Assembly (NCBI RefSeq): GCF_000220395.1
Contig: NW_004086032.1
Coordinates: 1-20,971 of the forward strand
Source of the DNA: Ichthyophthirius multifiliis
Taxonomy: Eukaryota > Ciliophora > Oligohymenophorea > Hymenostomatida
Length of the DNA stretch: 20,971 nt
Reading direction: 5' to 3'
Positions 1-11,325 of the stretch are shown in pieces. The notes beneath the pieces were generated by a model. The model was not told the DNA's origin, made no database searches, and worked only from the letters and a program-made list of their open reading frames with translations. Made by a program: the position numbers and the translations under genes. Numbering within the stretch: position 1 is the stretch's first letter; each line of letters starts with the position of its first letter.

Positions 1-1
1 A

Positions 2-37
<36 letters not shown>

Positions 38-345
38 TTATATATTAATATATATGTTTTTATTTATATATTAATTTTATTATTTTTTATCTTTTGTTTT
101 AGTATTATATGTTTTATTTATAATATTTATCTATTAATTTAATTTTTAATTTTTTTTTTAACTATATAAATATATATATATTAAAAAATTTAACTTTTTT
201 AATATTTTTATATAAATTTTTCTTTTTTGGTATATGAGTAAAAATATATAACTTTTTTAATATAATTTTAACCTTATATTTTTAAGATATTATTAAAAAA
301 TTATCAAAACATCTAATTATATAAATCTTTTGTTTTTTTTTATAA
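1..345. other. AT-rich spacer downstream of the SAPS gene
   Basis: This stretch opens with a (TA)n run at about 2-29 and continues with A/T homopolymers. I see no conserved coding signal on either strand. It lies 3' of the SAPS-family gene, so it holds that gene's 3' UTR and intergenic DNA, but no polyadenylation site can be assigned with confidence. Confidence 0.6.
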
Positions 346-2734
346 TCATTCAATATTATCTTAAACTTCAATTCTATATAAGTAATAAATAATTTTTTAT
401 ATTTTTTAAATTTTTTACTTATTAATATAATTAAATTCCTTAACTTTAATTTTATTTAAAACATTAATACTTTCTTCGTCTTTATATATTACTTTATTAT
501 ATGTATATTTCTATTTAATTTACCTTATAAATGTTCTTTTTTTAATCTTATTTATATATATAATCCTAATTATTTTAATTGCTGTCAAAATTAATATCTA
601 CATCATCTTCAGGCTTTTTATTTTTATTTAATTTAAATATTAATAATTAATAAAAATAAACTTCATGTATTTAAGACAAAAATTCTTCATAAGATTAATA
701 TTAATGTTTTTTTTCTAAAAATACTTTTAATTACTTTTTATTTGTATAAGATTTATACAAAGAAAATAAATATTATATTATAAATAATTAACTTATTAAA
801 TATCTTCTATACTAAATGATTTATTGTTATTTTAATCTTGATCACTTTTATAAATACAATAATGTTATCCTAATTCGTTTCTATCATTTTAATTAGCAAA
901 CTCAAGGTAATTTTTTTTAAATAAATCCCATTAGTCATCTATTAATAGATTATAAATAAATATAAATATAAATATAAATATAAATATATTTATATAATAT
1001 TTATTATATAATATTTATATATAATTTTATATATTTTTTTTATAATTACTTTAAATATATTAATTTATATCTTGATTTCCAAGAGCTAAAATATCAATAA
1101 AATTTGCGATTCTAGTTATATGCCCTAAATACCCTTTTCTAAACCCTCCACTCTAACTTTAATATATATCCGAATACACATTTTTAGTTGCATTTATTAA
1201 AAACTAAACAAATTCTGCTTCGATAAAAATCGATCTTTTCATAGAATATGACTCTATTTGTAAAGATTAAATAATTATTTTTTCAACTAACAAATGTAAT
1301 ATATTATTCCACTCATATTCTAAAAAAAGTTGTAAAAGTACATTATGTAATCTGTGTTATGCCAATTCCTAAATTAAATTAAATTAATCAAATTTAAATG
1401 CTAATGAAATTAATTCTATAGCCTTTATTTTTGCTAATCCTAATGGCTTTATTTCCATCAAATATGTTGTTTTTAATTATTATTGTTAATTTTTTTCTTC
1501 ATTTTTAAGAAAATTAATTAATGTTATAATTTATTAACTGAATAAATCCAAAGTCTTTTAAAAATCAAAAAAGTTATTTTCTTATAATGTATTTTATGGA
1601 AAGCAATTTATAAAAATATTAAATAAATTTATCACTATATTTATATTATTTAATACAATCTAAGAATTTTTATGAGATAGATTTTTCATAAAAACACTAA
1701 AAGATTTTTCATCTAAAATATATTTTAGAATTTAATCCCCATCACTTATACATTAAAATTAATTACAAATCTCATTTAAAACATAAACGCAATTTATTTA
1801 AACTTCTAAATCATTTTCTTCATTGTTTATTTATTCTATTAATTTATCAATTAAACATTGTTTTAATTTATGTATTTACTATTTGTCTCAAAGCATTAAG
1901 TACATATTATATTTAATAATAATTCTGATATAGATCTACTATGCAGTTAATTACGTATATCTAATAATAAGTTATATTGATTATATATATAGTTTAACAT
2001 CTATTATATATGGTATATATTTTTATTTTTTATTTTTATTACTTCATCTTCTTTCCAATTATTTTCGTTAATTTTATAATGAAGAATATAATTTTGTTAC
2101 ATAACCAGCTAGTATTAAGTTAACTGGTATTTTTTATTGAAAAAATGTTAATAATAATCCAAATAAATTCATACTATCTTTCTAAATAAATGTCGATTAT
2201 TTTTATACTCTTTATAAGTTTTAATTTATTTACTCGTCAATTTATATTTCGTTCTCTTTATCTTCATATTTTAATTAAATAAATGATTATCTTGTAGGTG
2301 GTAAGTCGTTTTCGCTTGAATTTTCTTATGAAATTGTCTATTCTTCATATTTTCTTTCAAAAAATTATTATTGAATTATATTTAGATTTGAACATAAAAT
2401 TTCACATGATATATATGGATATCTATATTAATATAATTTTTTTATTTTAAAAAATAAAAACATAAAAAACCTATATTATCTATTTTAAGAATCATTTAAG
2501 GATGGTTCTTAAATTATATATAAAACCATTTAATTGAAATCATCATTTGTTAATCTATTTTATTTTTTTAATAACAATTTTGTTTATTAATTTTTGCTTA
2601 AAATTTATCTACTTTAAGATACTGTTTTGAATACTATTTCTATCATCTAGATTTATTATGTTTACGTTTTCTAATAAGTTGTGTAAATTCTAAAATTATA
2701 TTGATTCAGTTTCTATATTAATATTTTAATTCAT
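346..2734 (-). CDS. SAPS-domain protein: regulatory subunit of a PP6/Sit4-type Ser/Thr phosphatase
   Basis: SAPS proteins are HEAT-like scaffolds that bind the PP6/Sit4 catalytic subunit and direct it to substrates in cell-cycle and nutrient signalling. With TAA/TAG as Gln the minus strand gives clear family blocks: LHNLLENVNIINLDD near the start, MVLYIIQEP, RYPYISCEILCS, LILAGYVTKLYSSL, HSRSISELLL, KPLGLAKIKAIELISLAF, EYEWNNILHLLVEK (about 1320-1280) and the signature GGFRKGYLGHITRIANFI (about 1150-1100), followed by WDLFKKNYLEFANQND. The start at 2734 is the first in-frame ATG after an A/T-rich leader, and the TGA is at 346-348. Well-supported introns are 2423-2470, 2001-2042, 939-1049, 734-792 and 614-661. 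The last exons (introns 439-523 and 374-418) are tentative. The frame changes near 2575, 2065 and 1870. Phase-compatible introns could bridge these (2555-2612, 1836-1879), but they would remove family-like sequence. Family call is secure; the exact model is not. Confidence 0.82.
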
Positions 2735-3553
2735 AATTAATTTTTAACTAATTTAAAATTTAGTTTTTTTTTTTTTTTTTTATGATTATTGAGAAATTTT
2801 ATTTAATATTTTTTTAAAAAATAAAAATAAAAAAATGTATCTATTAATAAAAATATTTATAAATAAAAAATATTTCTTATCAATCATATATATACTATAT
2901 TACTAATATAAAATTCATCTTTATGTGTTTAATGCAAAATAAATATAGAAATAAAATAATTTATAAAAAATACTAAAAATAAAAAAATATCTAATGTATT
3001 TTATTATTATTATAACAAATATTAATATTTTTTTTAATTATATATTTATTAGTATTTTATATATTAAATTATTTTTATTTTATTTTAAACATATTTTTTA
3101 TTTAATTTTATTTTAATATTTTAGTATATTTTGTTAGATAAATTAGTATCTAATTTTTTTTTTAACTAATTAAAAATAATTTTATATAATAACTCTTTTT
3201 CTATTACAAATTTATTTTTAATTATTATATAAAGATGTTTTTTTTTTTTTTTTAATAAAAAATTAAAATAATCATATATAAAAAAAATTAATTTATAAAT
3301 AAAATTAAATATTTTTATACATTACATATTATAAATATTTAAAATATATAAATATTATATATTTTTAAAAATAATTTTAATTTTTATAATATATAAATAA
3401 TTACTAAATTTATTATATAATATATAAATATATATATAAATAATATATATAACAATTTATCAATATAATTTTATATTAAATATATATTTAATTATTACAA
3501 AATTTTTTTTTTTTTTTTTTTAAAAATAAATAAATAATAAGTATAATTATTTC
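2735..3553. other. AT-rich intergenic region between two minus-strand genes
   Basis: These 819 bases separate the 3' end of the IQ/DUF4378 gene from the start of the SAPS gene, so they hold the 3' UTR of the former and the promoter and leader of the latter. They consist of T-runs (about 2763-2780, 3238-3253, 3507-3521), A-runs and short TA repeats. No ORF with coding-like codon use and no RNA gene was recognised. Confidence 0.6.
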
Positions 3554-6500
3554 TCAATATGACATCAAAGCTTTTTAAATATATTAAACAGAGCTAACTT
3601 TATCATAATTATTAACTAAATTATCATGATTATTTAAATTATTATTTTCACAATTCTATAATTAATCTAAAATTTTTAATTTTTATTCATCATTTTATTA
3701 AATATGTAAAATTTCAGAAATAAAATCTCCAATTAAATTTTCAAAAATAAATTCTGATATTTCAACTTAAATCTTTTAAAAAAAAATTAAATTAAATAAA
3801 ATATAAAAAAATTACTTCAGTTTATTCATCATCATACATTATCCATCTATATTCATTCTAAACAATTTCCATTTTTAACATTTTAAGGAATTTTTCTTCT
3901 TTCATTTATTCTAAATCATATTAACTTTAAATACTTTTTTCATTTTCATCCAATCCACATCTTAATTATGCCCATTAAATAACTTATTTTTAAGCCTAAT
4001 TTATTATATTATCCACATCTTCAATATTAATTTTTTATTCATGTAATCTTGAATTATCTAATTTCCAAGGAAAAGGTCTTCCGCGAAGTCCGAAAGGCCT
4101 ATAATTATCTAAAGCCTCATTAAGGCAGTCAAAAAGAACTTTGTTATGTATATGTTAACTTTCTTTTATTAAATTTTAATTAAATTCATTTATAAAAGAT
4201 ATTTATTTATTTTCAAAAATCAACTTTTTTTCAAATTCTTAATATAAATTAGTATTTAATATAGCCTAATGCTAAAACATAGAATCAGAAGAACTATTTA
4301 AGCTTTAATTTTAATCGGAAAAATGCAAAAGCTTTAACATTTCTAAAGATGTTGGACCAAGTTATATATTTAAATTATGTAAAAACTCATTTTTATAATT
4401 ATCTTATTAATAAATTATAAATATATATATATATGTATATATTATAATTACCTTTTATATAATTTCCTAAAAAACAAATATATTCTTAAACAGCTTCTAA
4501 ATTAGTTTTTACTAAATATATTTAATCATTTTAAGTTCCTATTTTTTATAATTAATTAAAAATACATAATTTTATATAAATTACTTTATATTGTCTTTAG
4601 ACTATTAATTACATATTAATTTCCTTTAATCTCTATATTATTTTTGTTTTTTTAAAATAAAATAATATTTATATATTACCTTCTAAAAATTCTATAATAA
4701 TCAATTCGAAAATAAAATTCGAAACTTTTTCTTTTTTTCATAAATTTAATTATTTTATTTGCTCGAAAATTAAATTTCTTCATTTTCATTTTCATCTTCC
4801 TCTTCTTTATATTCTTCCATTTCTTCACTATTATATTCTTCATTTATTTAAAAATTATTACTTAATTATAAATTATTCTATATTTTTTTATATTAAATAA
4901 TATATTATTTAAATTATTTATTAATACACTTTAATTAATTTAAGAATTCATAATTAAATTATCACATTTAAATGTTTTTTCTTCTAAAATCTTTTCTTTT
5001 TATAAATTAAATTATTCAATTTTAATATCATTTTAATCATTCAAAACACTATTTTTTAGCACAATTTAATCTTCAGATTGCAAATTTTCCCAATCTATAC
5101 TTGAATATTCTTTATTTTTTTAATGAATACTTTATACAACCTTTATATCAGGAGTTTATTCAATACTCTAAGAATTATAATTTAAAGAAATATTTTGAAC
5201 ATTTGAATTTTTAACATCTGTATAATATTAAAATTAATCATTATTATTATTAATACTATTATAATTAATACTATTATAATTAATACTATTATAATTAATA
5301 CTATTATAATTATTACTATTATAATTAACACTATTATAATAAACATTATTATTATTATTTTAAGAATCAAATATATTTTTTTATTATAAGCTTTCTATTT
5401 TATTTTAAAAAATATTCGAATCATTTAAATCTGCACTAATACTATTAAATACAACCTATTTTTAAAAATTTAACAATTATTGAGAAATATTATTATTTTT
5501 TTTAGAAAAAGTCTACTATGAATCATATTTTTTTAAATAATTTAAAGTCTATTAAAAATTGTTTTTTTTACAATTTTTCCAAGTAACCTATATATCATTT
5601 TCTGATTCAGATTTACAAAGGAATTTTTTATGTTTATTACAAAATAAATTATTATTATAGTATTCTTCGTTTAAATTATTATTTTTTATTTTTCTCATAA
5701 AACATATATCTCTTACAGTACCCTAAATGCATTTATTTACAATTTTTTACTAAGTATTTTCCCACTCTTATTTTGTTTTATTTAGATCTTCTTGTTCTTT
5801 ATTTACCCATTTTTCAAGTTATAAAGATGTCCATTAATATTTTTTTTGGGAAATTTTATTTTTTTCTAACATTTTTTTTAACTCATTTTCGTGGTAAATT
5901 TATTCTTCTTGTAAGGCTTTTTGTCTTAATTCTATAAAAAAATCTACATTTTTTTGTTAAGATAACTCAGTATATTTTTTCATAGTAAAATTTTCAAAAG
6001 AATTTTAATTAAATAAACATGAATTTGATATGTCAAATTCTTTATAAATATTTTATTGAATAAATTATATTGTATTTTATTACTATCACTTTTCTTTTGA
6101 TTATCATCGTCAATTTACAAATTTTAAATAGTATTTATTTATAACTCTATTTTTTGTTACTTTTTATTTTTTATAAAAATTAAATTTGCTAAAAAAATAA
6201 TATTTGAAACTTGTTTTTCTATTTATAATTCTTTTTAAAAAATTTTTAATGAAGATCTTATTTTTTATTAATCATAAAGAATTTTTTGCAATTCTTAATT
6301 TTAATCCTTTTTTTAAAAAAAAAATTGATAAATATTTTTATATTTTAAGAAAGAGATATAATAATATAAAAAATTATAAATAATTAATATAAATAAAAAT
6401 AATAACTAAAGAATCAATATTAAAATAATTTTTTATTAAAATTAAAAAAAAAAAATATTAAATTATATAAATATATAAAAAATATAAATATATTTTTGTT

Positions 6501-7761
6501 TATATATATATTTATATATATATATTGTCTTATAAAATTTAAATTTATTTCCTTATTATTATTATAAGTTAAAAATAATAAAAATTTTTTTTTTTTTTTT
6601 TAAGTATTAAAAAAAGGCAAATTATAACTAATTTGTAAAAATATAATATATTTTTATATATAAATATATTTAATTCATACCTCTATATTTTATTTTGAAT
6701 TATTTTATTCTTAATTATTATCTGATATTGTTTATGATTCTTAAAATTACTAATCTCTTTTTTATTTTTAAATTATTTATTCATTTACATTATTTTTTAG
6801 AGAACTATTACTTTTCTCATCTTCATTTTAATCATAAAAATCTTTATTATTTAAGCTATATTTATTTTAAACATAAAATTATTATTATTCAATATATTCT
6901 TATAATTAATAAAGCTATTATTCACTTAAATAAATTTACTATTCATTTTCAATAATATATATATTATCATTTTCATCCCTAAACATTTCTTTCGTTAAAA
7001 GATAATCAAAATCGATTTAATATTATTATTCTTCTTCTTTCTCTTCCTCTTCCTCTTCCTCTTCTTCATTTTAATTTGAATTTTCTTATAATTAATTATT
7101 GTTCAAAAGTTCTAAATTTTCCATATAATTATTATAAATTTAATGATCTTATACAAATATGTTATTTTCTTAAAAAATATTATTATTAGAACAAAAACTC
7201 TTCTCTAATTAATAATTATTAATTTCATCCCCTTAATTATTCATTTTATTTTATTATGTCATTAAATTTTTATCATATTAAGATTCATTTTAATAATTGC
7301 TTATTATTTCATCATTAAAATTACTACTTTATGATTTTTCCTAAAATTAATTTAAACCAGGCTAATTAAGCATATCTAGTTTTAATTTTTGACAATCTTA
7401 TCCTTACATAATTAATTTTTCTTAAAATGATAAATTGACACTACTTTAAGTTTACATAACTTTTTATAAGTTAAAAAGTAAAAACTAATTATCAATTTTT
7501 AATTTTTTTATAAATCTGAAAAATTACTTTAATTAATCTAATTAAAATTATCAATAATATTTCTATCACTTTATTATATTGATAAAGATTATTATTAAAT
7601 TTCATTTTAAACATTAATATTTAATTTTTATTTCTAATTTTAATTTTTTGAGATTTTTTAATCATAATTATTGTCATTTTATTTTTGTAAGATTTTTTAT
7701 TCATATGTATTTGATTCGATTTTTTATTATTATTTTAAATCAAATTAACTGTTATTCGAAA

Positions 7762-7805
<44 letters not shown>

Positions 7806-10652
7806 CTATTATTTCTATTTTTTTTATTGTTATTGTTATTGTTATTTTTATTGTTATTGTTATTGTTATTATTTTTATTATTATTGTTATTATTATTATT
7901 TATCTATGTTTTTTTAATTTTCTTAATGTTAATCTATATTTTCATTCTCTTATTTAGTTATTTTCTATTTTATAAAAGAGTCATTTTTTTCATTTATTTA
8001 ACAACTATTATTTAAACTTTTAATTAATTAATTTTTTTAGTTTTTTAATTATTAAAAATATATTTCAAATTCCTCTTATGTCCATTTTTCATTATTTAAA
8101 ATTTAATATTCTTTTAATTTTTATTTTAAAATATCATCTTCATTATTTTCTTATTAATTATTCTCTATTTCTTAAGCAAATAATTATAAATGATATTTTA
8201 AAATATTTCTTATTTAATATCCTTTCCATACTTTTTAAATAATAACTGCAGCTTAATTTTAAATTTCTTCCAAAGAGAAATTATTTTTTTTTTTTTATTA
8301 TTTTGATTCATTTATTTTTGTACTTTAGTAATTTATTGAATTTTAAATTGCTTATTATTCTATATTTCTTATTTCCTTTAAATTTTTTAATTCTTCTTCA
8401 TCTAAATTCTCCTCTATATCTTATTCTTCTTCTTCTTTAAATTTGCATGTTGAAAAATAATTATCATTATTTAGAGATTTTTTTTAATTAAATAAACTTT
8501 TTTATAAAGAATCTGTATTAAGTTATTATTAATGATTTTATATTTATAAATTCTTTTATAATAAACATGATATTCCAGACTAACTTGATTCCGAATGTAT
8601 TTCTTCTATATCTAATCTTTCATCTAAATTATCTGTTTATAGAATATCTTCTTCATTTGAAATTTGAATTTAATTTGGATTTTAAAGATTAGTAAATTAT
8701 TAATATCTTTAAGATATTTTTGTAAACTATTCACAAAGTTACTTTTTTTTCTCATTTATAAATACTTCTTTTTAATTATTATTATTAATATGAAAAGTAT
8801 TTTATTTATATATTTTTTTATTTTATTATTTATTATTTTTTTAATTTAATATAGTTTCAAAATTATTATTTCTGTTTTTAAAGGAAAATGTATTATTAAT
8901 TATATTATTTTATTTAGGTTTATTTAAAGATTTCTTTCTCTTATCATTTTTTTGAATATTTAACTTTTATATTAATTTTTTTTAAATGTATTTTTGTTAA
9001 AAGAAAAAAAAAAAACTACTCTTATATTAATTTCTATTCTAATATTTTCCTATGTTCATTATATAAATGATTATATTTTCTATCTAATTCTTCGTTTTAC
9101 TAATTTTAATAAATATCATATTGCTAATCATAATTATAATTTATATTAGTAATATTGTTTTTATTATTTTCATTATTAAATGTTTCTAAAGCACTTTTTT
9201 TTTCTATGTTTCACCTCCTGATATACTTCTTATTTATCTTTTAATTATTTTTTTTCTGGTTTATTATTTAAATTGTTTATTATTATTTAAAGTTCTATTT
9301 GATAAATCGGTTTTATTTAAATAATTTTTTATATTATTTTCTTAATTATTTATTGTATTTATATTAATATCATTAATATTTTATTACTATAATGTATATT
9401 ATTTTAATTAATTATTATTTATGTATACCTTTTTTTTAGGTTTTTATTAAATTCTTTATTAATCATTTTATTTTAAAAAGATACCACTATTATCTTATAT
9501 TTATTAATTTTTTTAAAATATATAAATATAAAAATATATACTTTTATTGATAAATATGATTCTAATTTCACTATCATTATTATTACTATTTTAAAATTCT
9601 TTTTTTTATAAATTATTTCTAATTGGACTGTTACTTTCTTGATCTTTAATTTTAAAATTTTTATATTTATGCTAATTATATCCCCAAGGAACTTTCTGTA
9701 TAGATTTTACTTTCGATTTAGAAAATCTTGATAAATTTTTCATTCTTACTTATTTATTTTTTAATTGTATTTCAATTTTTTTAAATTATTTTATTCTGTT
9801 ATCAAGGCTATTTAATCTTTCATTTTATTTTTGAAATTTTTAGTCTATATATATAAAAATAATAAATTATATATATATATATATATTATTATTTATTATA
9901 AATATATATTTATATTATATATTTAGAATTTTACATTATTTTTTTTTTATTTAATCTTTTTATTTGGCAATCATAGGTATAATTTACTTTTTTTCTTTAA
10001 ATTTTATTTTTTAAAAATATTATATAATTATATATTTACATTTAGGTGAATTTTAATTTATATTAGAATCTTTATCATTTTCTATTTTATTTATACGAGC
10101 AGATGTTTTTTCAATACTTTTTGATCTAGTTTTCTATTCTAATTATTCATTTCTTTAATAGAAAGTTTTATTATTTTTATTATTATTATTTTAATAAAAA
10201 TAATGTTTTTATAAATTTAAAGAATATTCATTTTATATATTATTATGATTTTCAATATTTTAATTATTATATGAATTCATTTAATTATTTTCTTAATACA
10301 ATTTAATAATTTTTTTTTTTTTTTTTTTTTTTATTGCTTGTTATTTTTTTTATTGTTATTTCGATTATATTGAATTGATTTTTGTTTAAAATATATTTTT
10401 TGTATTATTTTTATATTTAACAGGCATTTCTACGGGCATATCGATAATATCATAAATATTTTCTTAATTATTATTTTAATTCCCTTTATTTTATTTTTTT
10501 TAATTTTTTTAAATATAATTTTTTTTACTCGATTTGCTTCTTTTTTTTTATAGTAATGAAATTTCATCATTTTTAGTTTTTATTTTTTTAACTTAAAAAA
10601 GATTATTAATTAATTTATTATTCTCTTTATTATATTCTTCTTTTTAATACAT
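3554..10652 (-). CDS. Large IQ-motif and DUF4378-like protein, about 2,000 residues, multi-exon
   Basis: The minus strand stays in Gln-for-TAA/TAG coding register, with Lys/Asn/Gln/Glu-rich composition, for 7 kb. The N-terminal third is basic and low-complexity with short coiled-coil stretches (about 9720-9840). An IQ motif, IQKVWKGYQIR, lies at 8208-8240. Acidic runs lie near 7030-7065 and 4750-4840. The C-terminus matches the DUF4378 pattern: KVLFDCLNEALDNYRPFG, then RGRPFPWK (about 4142-4055), VIQWAQLRCG, EYRWIMYDDEQTE and ISEFIFENLIGDFISEIL, ending at TGA 3554-3556. DUF4378 typifies plant TRM proteins, which bind centrosome and microtubule-organising partners; a cytoskeletal or basal-body role is inference. 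Proposed introns: 9995-10039, 9845-9934, 9494-9541, 9186-9226, 8938-9019, 7460-7527, 6307-6680, 6040-6083, 4878-4927, 4633-4679, 4539-4584, 4403-4451, 3773-3815. The frame still breaks in the repeat near 7770-7880 and in an A-tract near 4731. An alternative start is 10715. It could be two genes divided at a TGA at 6675-6677. Confidence 0.62.
5251..5340 (-). repeat. Six-copy 15-bp coding minisatellite
   Basis: Six back-to-back 15-bp units (plus-strand unit taatactattataat) fill 5251-5340. Four are identical and two differ by one base. Because the unit is a multiple of three, the large gene on the minus strand reads it as a pentapeptide repeat of the YNSIN type without frame disruption. A partial unit continues toward 5349. 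Confidence 0.9.
6307..6680 (-). other. Probable 374-bp intron, or gap between two genes
   Basis: A GTATGA donor at 6680 and an A-tract AAAG acceptor at 6307 join the flanking coding frames in phase 0. The interior is AT-rich with T/A homopolymers and no conserved coding signal. If unspliced, the upstream frame meets TGA two codons past the donor. No in-frame ATG introduces the downstream frame, which favours an intron over two genes. It is several times longer than most introns here. Confidence 0.5.
7760..7910 (-). repeat. Triplet-repeat tract coding for poly-Gln or poly-Asn
   Basis: A run of about 14 ATT triplets (7762-7804) is followed by mixed ATT/GTT triplets to about 7910. On the minus strand these read as Gln in one frame, Asn in another and Ile in the third. 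The coding frame of the large gene upstream of the tract differs by one base from the frame downstream of it, and I found no phase-compatible GT-AG intron here. Replication slippage or a sequencing indel in the tract is the likely cause. Confidence 0.8.
8208..8240 (-). other. IQ calmodulin-binding motif within the large gene
   Basis: The translated segment IQKVWKGYQIR, preceded by AAVI, fits the IQ consensus (IQxxxRGxxxR, with Lys in place of the central Arg). The first Gln is encoded by TAA, as the ciliate code requires. IQ motifs bind calmodulin or centrin-like EF-hand proteins; one motif gives only a weak prediction of partner. Confidence 0.75.
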
Positions 10653-11225
10653 CTTTTTTTTTTTATTATAAGATTATAAAAATTTAGTTTTTTTTTTTTA
10701 AAAAAAAAAATACATTTATTTTATTCAGAAATATCAATATTGTAATATTATATATACTTATTTTTTTTTTTTTTTTATTTTTTTAAACAAAAAAAATATT
10801 ATTAAAAAATTATAAAATATAAATTAATATTCAAAAATAAATAAAATATATGTTTAAAAGACATTTGAAATGTAAAGTCTATAATAATATTTTAATTAAA
10901 ATTTAAAAAATGATTTTAATATTTAAAAAATGTTTGATTTTTTATTATTTAACAATTTCAGAAGAAAATTAAAATTTCTTTTTGATAAAAAAAAATATTA
11001 ATTAAGATTACTTAATATATATTAATATTTTTAAAAAATAAATATCTAATAAAATATACTTAATTAAATTTTAATTTTTATAAAACTATATATATTTAAT
11101 CAAAATAGCCTATATTTATAATTTTAATTTAAAATCCAAATTATTAATTATAAATAATTTTTTTAAAAAAAATACATTAAATTTAATTTAAAAATAATTT
11201 TATACTTTTATATACTTTTTTAAGA

Positions 11226-11263
<38 letters not shown>

Positions 11264-11325
11264 ACTTTAGCATTAATATATAATAATAAACAAATTAATA
11301 TATTATATAAAAATAATAATATTTA
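10653..11325. other. AT-rich intergenic region, 5' of the large gene and 3' of the pseudokinase
   Basis: Nearly pure A/T with long T- and A-runs (about 10684-10710 and 10761-10776) and a (TA)n run at about 11229-11256. It contains an alternative in-frame ATG at 10713-10715 for the large gene; the sequence between that ATG and 10652 is dominated by T11/A11 homopolymers and looks like leader rather than protein. No other gene was recognised. Confidence 0.55.

Noticed and set aside
1-30. TA run at the window start as a telomere
   Set aside because: Tetrahymena-type telomeres are G4T2/C4A2 repeats; this is a simple TA microsatellite like others in the introns and spacers.
4055-4115. Relatively GC-rich patch resembling a possible tRNA or structured RNA
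   Set aside because: It reads cleanly as a conserved protein segment (YRPFGLRGRPFPW) of the DUF4378-like domain on the minus strand and lacks a cloverleaf.
5182-5370. Minus-strand 62-codon ORF of Ile-rich repeats
   Set aside because: It is the out-of-frame reading of the 15-bp minisatellite; the correct frame gives YNSIN repeats in register with long coding sequence on both sides.
6695-6955. Plus-strand standard-code ORF of 86 codons
   Set aside because: It is the antisense shadow of an exon of the large minus-strand gene, whose Glu/Gln/Asn-rich frame looks far more like protein than the Ile/Leu/Tyr/Phe/His-rich plus-strand reading.
7648-8015. Two overlapping plus-strand ORFs rich in Ile, Tyr, Phe and Leu
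   Set aside because: They are readings of the ATT/GTT triplet tract opposite the Gln/Asn-coding frames of the minus-strand gene; no membrane protein is supported.
8664-8849. Plus-strand ORF of 61 codons with hydrophobic composition
   Set aside because: It is antisense to a continuous Lys/Asn/Gln coding frame of the large gene.
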